Shown: positions 24,708 through 34,800 of the stretch, piece by piece
How the letters are laid out: each line of letters opens with the position of its first letter
How positions within the stretch are numbered: position 1 is the first letter of the stretch
From: Lunularia cruciata
Taxonomy: Eukaryota; Streptophyta; Marchantiopsida; Lunulariales; Lunulariaceae
Direction: 5' to 3'
Assembly (NCBI GenBank): GCA_948567375.1
Contig: OX419757.1
Coordinates: 69,626,001-69,690,000 of the forward strand
DNA length: 64,000 nt
Translations under genes and position numbers: made by a program
The notes under the pieces: generated by a model
The model's input: only the letters and a program-made list of their open reading frames with translations
The model's database searches: none
What the model was told of the DNA's origin: nothing

Positions 24708-25955
24708 ATTATGGTATGGTCTCTGATTGAAGTTCCTTGTAGAATAACATGAATTCCTCCAAAGCCTTCATCATTTATGTAACCATGTTAATAGTGTATA
24801 CCGCCATCAATTATGGAAGTGAGTTGCTATCATATTTATATATCATATGATGTCCTCTATTGTGTTGATAATCTTCATCTATTCATTGCTTGCTAGCCAT
24901 TGATCCGCAAGTTGATCCTTAGGATCCTTCTCTATCTTCTTGTGTGTTATGGCCGTGTCGTTGGCTGCACTTGCATCTTTCCTCTTGTTTTGTGGTTGCT
25001 CCCATGTGGACTGCTTTTACTTCAATCTTAAGCCTTTTGTCCTTTGTGGATGGTTTTCAATAACATTCATGATCATTTTGACTTTTGGGGTGGCCTTACT
25101 TGTCATCATTAGCACCTAGGATGACATTGAGGATTGTGGTAGCTTTCTTTGTTGTCTACTTCAACTTTGCAATAAGAACTTCTTTGTCTTCTCTTGTCAT
25201 TGTGTTCTCCTTAGCCGGAGAGCCACCCATGTCTTCATATTTGTTGTTTTGTTGGGACAACTTAACTTTGTCATTAGGCTTTCTCATGTACATTGTGTGT
25301 GTGTTATTGGTTCAGACAACTATGCTTTATTGTTTGAGTCTCTAACATTTCCTTTGTCCTCCAAGATAGTTGACAAGCTATTGTTTTTAGATCCATTAGT
25401 ACTCTTGGAGATGGTTTCCCACAATCCAAGGTGGTTTGTGATCCACGGCGACCTACTTTGTCCATGTTTTCTATATTTCCTTTGTTTCTCTCATTTTCTC
25501 CTCTATTTCCATTTTCTTTTGAAGATACATCTATCACTTGGGCAGTTTGTTTTGCTTCTTGGAGGTCTTACTTTGCGTCATGCGGCTATTGTCTTCTTTT
25601 AAGTGCTCAATGTGTTCTAGTACATGTGTATTTGTGCAAACTTCCTATAGCCTGTATATGGAATGACCAAGTGTCATCTATCTTTGTAATATTCCGATAA
25701 GAATAGATTGGGTCCTTCAAGGATATAAGTTGAAGATGATTAAAAATGAAATAAAATATCTATTATTTTGTGTTTAATCACATTATAATAGATAATATCT
25801 TGTGGGTAGAGTCATTCTCAAAAGAGAATAATATCGTTACTTGCGTTACTAAAAAATAAATCAAAATTAATCACACTCACTACAAATTTATTATAAATTA
25901 CAATTATTCATCTATAATGAAAGTCACATCAAGTATTCAAATATGTTCAAATATG
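24708..25955. other. Retroelement-flanking spacer
   Basis: Sequence beyond LTR D. Open frames at 25085-25345, 25249-25602 and 25304-25537 (minus) overlap each other, and I recognise no domain in any of them. After 25.7 kb it is plain AT-rich DNA leading to the HMG-gene promoter. Confidence 0.4.
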
Positions 25956-25959
25956 AACA

Positions 25960-26006
25960 GCACGTGAGTCGCGTTCCAAACAGCGTCCAGACTCAGACTC
26001 ACGTGC
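25960..26006. promoter_or_regulatory. Paired G-boxes in an inverted repeat upstream of the 3xHMG-box gene
   Basis: The 11-bp arms gcacgtgagtc (25960-25970) and gactcacgtgc (25996-26006) are perfect inverted copies separated by 25 bp. Each contains CACGTG, the plant G-box bound by bZIP and bHLH factors. They lie about 530 bp before the ATG of the plus-strand gene. Regulation by them is inference. Confidence 0.5.
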
Positions 26007-26532
26007 CGTGTCACGCACCGTGCAAAAGATAACGGGTTGCTTATTATCCACGGCCTGCGGGCCGGCCCGGCCGGGTCGAGAAGTGGAACTGGAGCGAGCG
26101 GGAAACCAGCCCGCAGTATCTTAGTTCATTGTTACTCGCGTGAATCCGAGTTACCAACATACTTAGACAAAACCTCGAAACTAGCCGTTGGGTCGTTGCG
26201 TTACAATACTGTGCCCGATGGTAGCATATTCAAAATTCAAATCCTTAATCGTCGGATTCACGTGTGATCGCTGAGTCGTCGTCCCGCCTCTCTCTCCACG
26301 GACCAGAGGCACTTTTGTTCACGAAGACTCTATTCCAAGTTTCAGTTGTGAATTATCACTCCACAAATCTTTCCCCATTCGTGCGGGTGGGCTAAACTTT
26401 GTCGAGCCTCTTTTCGGCGGTGGTGAATTGAGTTTTGCCTTGCCACTTGTGAGCGGAGACGAGAGCGTTTTGTGGGTGGTAATTTTGAGCCGAATTTTGA
26501 TTGTGAGTGGTGGATCGAGAGATTGAATCATC

Positions 26533-28993
26533 ATGCCTCCCCGAGCGAAGAGGAATGCGGGTCCGAAGGCAGCAGCAGAGGTGAGTGCTGTTGACAGTGA
26601 GAAGGAGAATTTTGGGGCTGCCAGAACTTCACAGGCCCAGAATGCGTCGCTGGCGGACGAGTTAGAGGAGATGATGAAGAAGTTGAACTTGGTAAGTGCT
26701 GAGAAGGAGAAGGCACTTTCTCTCGTGAAGGAGCGCGAGGCGGAGATTGAGCTGAAGAATGCGGAGGAGGTCAGACTGCAGGGGCTCCTTTCAGCTAAGG
26801 AGCAAGAGCAGAAAAAGCTTGCCGAGAAAGTCCGGAAACTTCAAAAGATAAAGGAATTTCACCCCACCATTGTAAGACTCGCGTTTGTTTCGACTGTCAA
26901 ATACTAGTGGATGAGAGGCTGATAATGAGATATATTTTGCTGACCAGTTTTATGTTTGGATGTTTTGTTAGGATGTTCCTACTGAGACTGCAGCTGGAAG
27001 CAAGGATGCGAAGAAGAAGAAGGAAGCCAAGAAGGACAAAGTGAAGAGGCCAATGACTCCGTTCATGATGTGGTGCAAGGAACAGCGCCACCAGGTGAGT
27101 AAACTGGTACAGAGTCGTTTTTTCACTTAGCCATGACTATGCTCCTAGTGGGTCTGTTTGCTCCTCTGTCCAATATACACGAACTGCAGTCTGATCCGGG
27201 AATTGTGACTCCCATTGAAATTTCTGCAGATCAAGGAAGAGAATCCAGAAGCGTCGTTTGCTGAGATGAGCAGGCTGCTGAGTGAGAAGTGGAAGACAGT
27301 GTCTGACGTCGAGAAAGAGCCTTACGTTGAACGCTATAAAATCGAGAAGGATGTATACTTGAAGGTGGGCCCTGTCACCCAGATATTTCGTACTAACCTG
27401 AGGCGTAAGCACCTGCTTGTGTGCCATCGCAGCCATTTTTGTATTGCCTTCTCAAATGAATTTCTTTCCCCCGCTTTCAGATTATCGGGAATGAGAAGCG
27501 CGAGGTCGAAGCTATGAAGCTTTTCCAAGACGAACAAAACAAGAAGAACGCAATGGAGCTTCTCGAGCAGTATCTCCAATTTAAGAAGGTCTGTCCTTGT
27601 CGATTCTGTAGTTGGTCAATACCCCATGCACAACACTGTCAGGTCCCGCTTGTATGAACCCAACGTCCTGGACGGAACTAACATCTGCTCCCGTTATGTC
27701 TCAGGAAGAGGTCGACGATGGGAAGAAGAAGAAGAAAGAGAAAGACCCATTGAAACCCAAGAAGCCGACATCTGGGTTTTTCGTCTTTGCAAATGAGCGC
27801 CGACCTGCGATGCTTGCCGAGAAGATGAAAATCACAGAGGTGAGAAGATTTGATTGGATGATAGCTACAATGGTGACTTACATAATCCTAGTTGTTAACC
27901 AGTATTCTCTGCTACTGAGCATTGCAAGTTATACAGATTGGAAGGAAACTTGGAGAGGAGTGGAAGGCACTTGGCGAGAATCAAAAGCGACCTTACGAGG
28001 CTGAGGCAGCCAAAGATAAAGCCCGCTACGCCACTGAACTCGAGGCATACAAACTCAAGAAAGCAGGGGTACGAATATAAGCATCTCCCATACGACGAAT
28101 GAATCCCTCAAGGCATATATAGTAGTCGATTGTTAAAAGTAGTAGTTTACTCAACGATAAAGTTTCCAAAATGTAGTTGTGATTTGTTACACAAGATCTG
28201 TGATACTACAGGAAATGAAGGAAGCCGAAGATCAGAGCAAACTGCAAGCCAAGGTCGTGAAAGCGCAGGCCTTGCAGCTCCTTAAACATAAGGAGGAAAT
28301 CGACCAAGTGAAGAAGGTCAGCTAACCCAACAAACCTGCTCTCTTGTTTCAACCTTGGAACTTCCGGATGATGACGACTTTTCCTGCTCTCTACCAAGTG
28401 TTTCTTCTGCGCTTCAAATCTCATGCCTGTGGTTGTGCCTTCAGAACCTGAAGGACGAGAAGCTGAAGAAGAGAAAGGACAAGGCTCCGGTCGATCCCAA
28501 CAAGCCGAAGAAGCCTCTGTCGTCTTACTTGCTGTTCACGTAAGCGTGACTTGTCCATTTAAACGTATTTTCTGTAAAGATTGTGCTTCTCGTTTCAAGG
28601 CCGTGTCTCTCCGACTCATGAATCGTTTGTATTTGATCAGCATGGAGAACAGGAAGTTGATCCAGCAGGAGAAACCTGGCGCAACCTTCACTGAGATAAA
28701 TGCTACCATGGCCATCAGATGGCAGGTATGTCTCACTGCTTTGTTTGGCGACAAGATATTTCAATGGCATAGGAGAGGAAATGCTGTATCTTCACATAGT
28801 AACATTCAAGTCCAACCTCATTTAAGCTTATGCATTTCTCTTTTATCTCGTTGTTGACTTGATGTCGCTACTACTATTTCAGGAGCTCCCTGAGGCTCAA
28901 AAGCAAGTCTGGACAAACAAGGCTAACACCGCTCGAGATACCTACAAGCTGGCACTTGAAGAGTACAACAAGCAGGTCCCTGTATCCGCATAG
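26533..28993 (+). CDS. 3xHMG-box: 3xHMG-box chromosomal protein
   Basis: DNA-bending, chromosome-associated protein with three HMG boxes; the Arabidopsis members (HMGB6/HMGB13 type) associate with mitotic chromosomes. Ten exons: 26533-26871, 26972-27094, 27230-27364, 27481-27588, 27705-27839, 27937-28068, 28212-28316, 28445-28539, 28641-28725 and 28883-28993. All are GT-AG with phases that close, giving 455 residues, the usual family length. The Ala/Lys-rich N-terminus is followed by a predicted coiled coil (about residues 40-110), HMG box 1 (about 138-205, starting VKRPMTPFMMWCKEQ), box 2 (about 252-322, LKPKKPTSGFFVFANERR) and box 3 (about 378-449, NKPKKPLSSYLLF), with charged linkers. The start is the first Met of the open frame, preceded by a GC-richer leader. 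No damage is seen. A pair of G-boxes lies upstream. Confidence 0.95.
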
Positions 28994-29310
28994 TACTGTG
29001 GAATGCGGCATACACGAGTAGGTTGTCAAACGGAACCGGGACTTATGTTCAAGCATTGTTGTTGAACACATGATGTCGAGCACGTCATCATACTCTGAAA
29101 CACTTTGGTCAATTACATGTATAAAGGATGATACTCATTAACAAAATACTGTACCGGTTGAGATGCTTTATATTTCAGTTTGCAAAATTTTCAGCTTGGT
29201 CCATCTGAGACTACAGGTCTTCTTCATCCATGACCTGTTGCAATTTCAATCATGATCAAGTTTTGTATTTGAACCGAACGATGATCTTACGTTAGAGCGG
29301 AAAGCATCGT

Positions 29311-29566
29311 TGGTTCCACTATCAGTGGATGTGGAATCTAATTAATGAGAACACAAATTGGGACATAGGACGAATAATTCAGACCATCTCCTTGAGCCCA
29401 TCAAGCCCCACTGCAAAGTATAAATATATACTGCTCGTTGGTTCCACTATCAGTGGATGTGGAATCTAATTAATGAGAACACAAATTGGGACATAGGACG
29501 AATAATTCAGACCATCTCCTTGAGCCCATCAAGCCCCACTGCAAAGTGTAAATATATACTGCTCGT
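29311..29566. repeat. 128-bp tandem duplication
   Basis: Two adjacent 128-bp copies (29311-29438 and 29439-29566) differ, as far as I can see, at a single base (aaagta versus aaagtg). Each contains tataaatatatact near its end. The near identity indicates a recent event. It lies between the 3' ends of the convergent 3xHMG-box and glycosylase-family genes. Confidence 0.92.
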
Positions 29567-30022
29567 ACAGGATGACCGGCATAATGCATGGCTTATCTTT
29601 ATCCTCAAACTAAAATGGCATGCGAAACAGTTGCAGCGGACAAAAATTCTCCCTAAATACAGCGGTACAAAAGATTTTGTTGAATCTGGGTAGTGAGTAA
29701 CGTGAAGTTGGATATTACACAGTGGAACAAGTGAAACGTCGTGCTACATGGTGAAGATAAGTACGGTTACATACCGGCAAGTTTCATACTCTTGCTCACC
29801 AAATCCGTCTCAGTTCTTTTCCCTGGCCAAGCGAAGGTCATCTTCCTGGCAAATCTTTGGGTGAAACAGAAATTCCTTGGTAACCTTGTGGAGGGAGGTC
29901 TTGAGCACTATAAGTTTGCTCAGTTTTTTACATTCTGTGGTCAAAAGGAAAAAAATTGACTGGTTGCGATGTTTAATCTGAGAATGTTTCCATAGCATCA
30001 AAACTGATGTCTCCTGCTCCTC
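29567..30022. other. Spacer between convergent genes
   Basis: Short spacer holding the presumed 3' UTR of the minus-strand glycosylase-family gene. The open frame at 29741-29959 (plus) has no recognisable domain. Confidence 0.4.
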
Positions 30023-30847
30023 TCATGTATGTTTATCTTGATGGGAAACTTTCACTAGAGGTACGGGCCAAACATATGGGAGCGAATCTGGCTCTGTCCA
30101 TCCAAATTGTCCATAGTGCTCTGGTTCCTTCCTCAGCAGATTCGATCGATGGGAAGCGTGCACTGCATCGTCACCTGGACGAAACCAGGGGAAACCTTAA
30201 TTTCAGGTTAATCACTTTGAACCAGGAAAAAGCACGTGCACCAGTTGAAACATTCTCCTACACAAATGCCAACAGTTGGGGGAGGATTTGAAGAACTTGC
30301 CAAGCCATGGGGGCATGGTCGGAGCAGCGTCTGCCAAGAGAACAATGGGTTGTAGAAGAATGTTCCGACAGCCCCGACGCTCCCATTCCTCCAAGCACAG
30401 ATTGTAATAAACAGCGAGTGCATCGCTATGGCCTCGCCACATTCGTACAACTGGCGCGTTCACCCAGCCTATTCGCTTCACTTTCTCCTCTGGCGGTGGA
30501 GCAATTGATGGGACTACGAGAAGTTCTTCAACAATTGTTGATGGGTTGTTGAACAAGTGTTTCGGCGGAGATTCTGACGGCAGACCCCGATTCACTGAAG
30601 GAGGATTAGTGTTTATAACATTCAATATCTGCATAGCCTCAACTCTTTGTTTGCCCAAACGTCGCTTGTCCAAACATTGGATACTTCGTTCGAAGCTTGG
30701 ATATGGCAAGAACGTGTTCAATGCACGTATCTGCAGCCTAGGCCTAGACCTTGGTTGGTGCGAGCTGCTGGGCAATAGCTTCCTCGAGATCGGAGCGTAG
30801 TTGTGGAGTGAGGACAATGTCAATTGTACAGAACCCAATCGAGCCAT
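30023..30847 (-). CDS. Organelle-targeted pyrimidine-dimer-DNA-glycosylase-family (MSMEG_6728-like) protein
   Basis: Resembles the bacterial MSMEG_6728 family, annotated as pyrimidine dimer DNA glycosylase (Pyr_excise), so a role in UV-lesion repair is possible but unproven. Two coding exons: 30847-30301 and 30174-30023, giving 232 residues. The intron (30300-30175) has a GC donor in a strong context (G|GCAAGT) and an ordinary AG acceptor. Only this splice restores the family motif PPWLGD and the C-terminal block HASHRSNLLRKEPEHY plus LPYVWPVP. Reading through instead ends in a stop after unrelated residues. The core starts at NTFLPYPSF, followed by LDKRRLGKQRVEAMQIL and PVVRMWRGHSDALA. Residues 1 to about 43 are rich in Ser, Arg and Leu with few acidic residues and end in QIRA, like a plastid transit-peptide cleavage site. 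A proline-rich insert (about residues 78-115) is absent from the bacterial forms I recall. The frame is intact. Confidence 0.82.
30175..30300 (-). other. GC-AG intron of the glycosylase-family gene
   Basis: Donor CTTG|GCAAGTTC at 30300 and acceptor GTCCAG|GTGACG before 30174. GC-AG introns are a known minor class of U2 introns and typically keep a strong remaining donor consensus, as here. The choice rests on restoring family-conserved residues on both sides. Confidence 0.8.
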
Positions 30848-30859
30848 GCTTCGACCTTC

Positions 30860-31860
30860 AACTCCGGAGAGACAAATTTACGTCATTCTCATTCTCGAAA
30901 GGCGAGAACATGGACATCGATGCAGTGATTGTATGATCAATTCGGGAGGTATTCAGGAGGAACTGTATGAACAATTCAGGAGGAAGTGATTGGAAGTAGT
31001 AGTAGTGATTGGAAGTCGGGAGTAGATCCAGAGGAACCGATGGTGATAGGAGATTCGTGAGGTGGCCATGAGATTAAGGCGGCCAAGTGGCAGCAAATTG
31101 AGGAAGGGAGTGAACAGAATGTGCCACCGCGAATACGCTCCACGCTTACTTATGGATCAAGGAATGGTAAACACAAAATAGCACTGCTAACTACGGAGGC
31201 TCAACTTGGAGTGTTTCTCTAGAAGCCGGAAAGCTTCAAGTAATTGTAACAAAATTTCGTTCAATGATTGAACCAGAAGGCTTTGTTCGAACTCTTGCCG
31301 TATGGAGGCCTTGTGAGTTCGAAAACCATCACAGTAGATGCATGGGTCACTCGGAACACGGTGCATCTGAAACATACCACGAATTCGAGAACTTGCTGGT
31401 CCAGTGTGCATGAAACGAACGGTGTCTGTCACAACATTCGAGAGAAGTGATATACAGAATCTTACATTGTGTCAGACTCTCGGAAGGAGTTTGTAAGACG
31501 TCTTTTCGGCGAACATGGAAGTTGCAACACAGGTTAAGAGGTTTCTGCATAGGAACAATAGAGAAAAGGCGACCGCGTAGGATAACAAGTAGAATGGGAC
31601 CATCAAGGCATACAAGGCAAAAACATAAGAGGTAAAATGGGGCCTGGCCCCAATAGTGTGAAAAAGGGGCTAAGCCCCACCAGGAACCGTAGGAACTTTG
31701 TGCATGTGCATACTTCTTCAAGGGTAACTTAAACTCGAATCGAGGAAGAGCACTGGGAGGAAACTCTGATATATGAGAGAGATGGATATTTTGCTTCGAT
31801 AAGGGTTAATTTACATGAAATTGTACAAACCATTCATTTCCTAGTAAAATTCTTTCAGGT
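30860..31860 (-). other. Spacer with an unidentified minus-strand open frame
   Basis: Between the glycosylase-family gene start and the JmjC gene stop. The frame 31432-31187 (81 codons, with RIRGMFQMHRVPSDPCIYC and a Leu-rich end) has more complex composition than its surroundings but no family I recognise. It might be a lineage-specific small protein or an upstream exon of the glycosylase-family transcript. Confidence 0.3.
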
Positions 31861-31863
31861 GAA

Positions 31864-34800
31864 CTAGCTGAACAATGCATCTTTCTCCATTTTACGTCTG
31901 ATTTTGGGCCCGGGTAAAGGTGATTTTGGATCTATTCCACATTTTTTCAGAAGCCTACCCCTAACTCCCAGATTAAGTGACTTCCCAGGTTTCTGGGCTA
32001 CTCTAGGTGTTCTATTTGATAATGGGGCTGGAGATACTGCACTCTTCTTTTGACCGGAGAAGTTGGCACATTTCTGCCGCGTGCTCTGCAGAACATATCA
32101 ATCAATTAAAGATCCTCGAAGAGTTAGCAAAACCCAGAGCTTCAAGATTGAAGATTCAGAAGAGATTGAAACTATGCAACGATCCACACAGGCATACCAA
32201 AGAATCTAGAGAGTCCACCAAGTTAGTGAGGAGGAAAAAGGGAACAAATATAAATACTATTCTACTTGGTAATGGTAAACAGCTATGACAAACTCTAGTC
32301 ATATTTAACAAACCTTCTTTGCTTTGGTTCGACTTGAAGATGGAGAATCATCATCCACACTGAAATCTTCATCATCTTCGTCATCATCGGCTTCTTCTTG
32401 GGGGTCGAATTCTTCTTCATTATCTTCAAAAATCTTTATCACTTGATCTGGCTGCTAAGAGGTACGCAACTTCCATTAAAAACTTCTATGAAGAACTACC
32501 ATATAATAATCACACTTCAGGTGATGGTGCATAATGTCAGATACATGATTTCTTGATTCATCAGAAATATTATGTATTCTCTTATAGAAGATTGATAAAA
32601 CTCTATAGAAGCTAAGTGAAGATTTTTATTTGGGGGTTTTGAAAGGTGACACAATCTGATTTGATCATAATAGAGACAACTACCATGCTTTAATATGTAT
32701 GATGCTTTTGAAATACTTGAAATATCTTTTCCACAATGACAGTTCAAAATAATACTCCGGAAGGAACTATTCATGAAGCTTTCTAAATAGAAGTTCCGGC
32801 TTAAACTTACCAGTCGCACTCCAGGATTGTCAAGTTTTTCAGATGAAGGTAGACTTAACTGTAGATCAAAACGGAAAAGTAAGAATCAGCTGGATTTCTT
32901 GATCAGAAGTCAGATATTGGGAAAAGTAAAAGTTATTTTTTCTGAACACTTTGTTGACATGTGATTGATTAATTTCATTTTTGCTGACCTCACTGAAATT
33001 TGATGGAAGGTCACAGGAGTCGGCTAAGATATGGGATGGAAACTCCTTCTGCAATAAAACGGTCCGTATTCTGAATCAAGTTAATATTCTTTCTTGGAAG
33101 TGTGTTTAATAACAGATCACATGTTTTGATATCTAAACTGCTTCTCACATACAATGGATGTACAGCTCATGCAACATAAGAAGGAAACTGGATGTACCAG
33201 TGCCCGTTGAGAAAGTTCTTCCACCAATATATGTCCAGTTTGAGCGATTTCTTTGGGGACTTCTGTGCTATCTTTCATCTGGAAGTCAGAAATAGAGTTT
33301 AGTATAAACAAAATAAAAATAAAAACTTCAACCCGATTTAAACAAATCTAAGAAGCTGATTCTAAGAAATTTTTTAATCAGCATGAAATACAACTGGATC
33401 GGGTACTTGAAATTTAAAATTTAGAATAAACTACCTGGCGAAGCCAATAAGTTAACCATTTGATGAGACTATGGATTCCATGTCGTTCCCAATTGGTGAC
33501 ATCTTTAATATTAGTTTTTAGTAATTCCAAATAGTATGCTCCTGACCGCCTGCGTCCACAACAGCAATATAATTTCACCATAACAATTTATTCAGATACG
33601 CTTTAGATTGTCCATTTCAACTATCAAAGCACAATCCTCTAACAAATCGAGTGAAGAATGTAGAGCTTGAAATAATACTTAGTCAATCAGTAATAATTTT
33701 TATTCTATAGCTATATAGTTGTCATGTGTGATAAGGATGCGGGAAGTTTATAGGAATTGGAAAACTCACCACATTAATTCTTTGTAGAATGGAAATCGAA
33801 ATTTGGATTTCACTTTTAATCTTTCCTCCATTTGCCATGTTTTCTGATGTGAAGGTCAAATGCATAAAATTTACTCGGAAATTTAGGAAAAAATACCAGC
33901 TACGGCTGATAAATATATTTTTCAAAGTAAAAAATCAAGAGAAATTAAATTGAGGAGGATATATCTCAAGTTGCAACGATAAGTTATATCCCGTCAAAAA
34001 ATTTCCTCCCAGTACTACCGAATCCATAGGGGTGACAACGCAATGAGACCACCCACCTGGCCTGTATATCAACAATAATTCAATCAATTGATACACATAT
34101 GATTAATGAACTCTAAACTCGTTCGAGCTGCAGTAGAATTTGAAACCACAGAAGTTTTTCTTACTTTCAACATAAAATCAAAATGATCAATTTTTAACTT
34201 CAGTTGTCATTAATGATAAAATACTCTCTTTGTTTTAAATACCATCAAATTGCATACATCTAACTATCTGCTTACCCCGTACAAAGTTGTATCTTTAACA
34301 CGTAATAGCAGAATACTTACAGTAGAAGTGTGTCTCCTGCAGCTAATTCTAACTTTTGACATCCGCTTACTCGATCTGCGAAAAATACACTTGCCTGGAG
34401 AACTTGTAAAGATTAAACCTGGTTAGCAGCTGATAATAATTTCGTGGTTCTGATGGACACATCGATCGCTCATTTTATGACGATCCGAACGCAATAAGGA
34501 TCAACTCTAAAATAAATAAACAACTGTCTTATAATTACATCAAAAGTGACCATTCGTTAAAAGGTGATAACTTGACATTTTGGGGAAAAAGGTGATAACC
34601 TGAGGAGACTTGAGTAAATCACTGCCAAGATCCTGAGTAAAGATTTAAATACCTTCGAGAACATTTTTGTGCTGTCTTTGTAAGGTTAAATTTGGACGAG
34701 ATTCAGAAATCAAAATACATGAAACTCGGTCAACAAGAAGTCCGTTCACTTTACTTAATGATCTGTGTGGTGTCCAGACCACAATTCTCTGTGTCATGAG

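Noticed and set aside
30212-30300. Apparent truncation of the glycosylase-family protein at a stop near 30212
   Set aside because: The missing C-terminal motifs are present downstream in an exon reached by a GC-AG splice.
33770-34061. Possible frame break in the JmjC gene because exon 8 lacks a GT donor
   Set aside because: An AT-AC intron with U12-like donor and acceptor closes the frame and restores the family alignment exactly.
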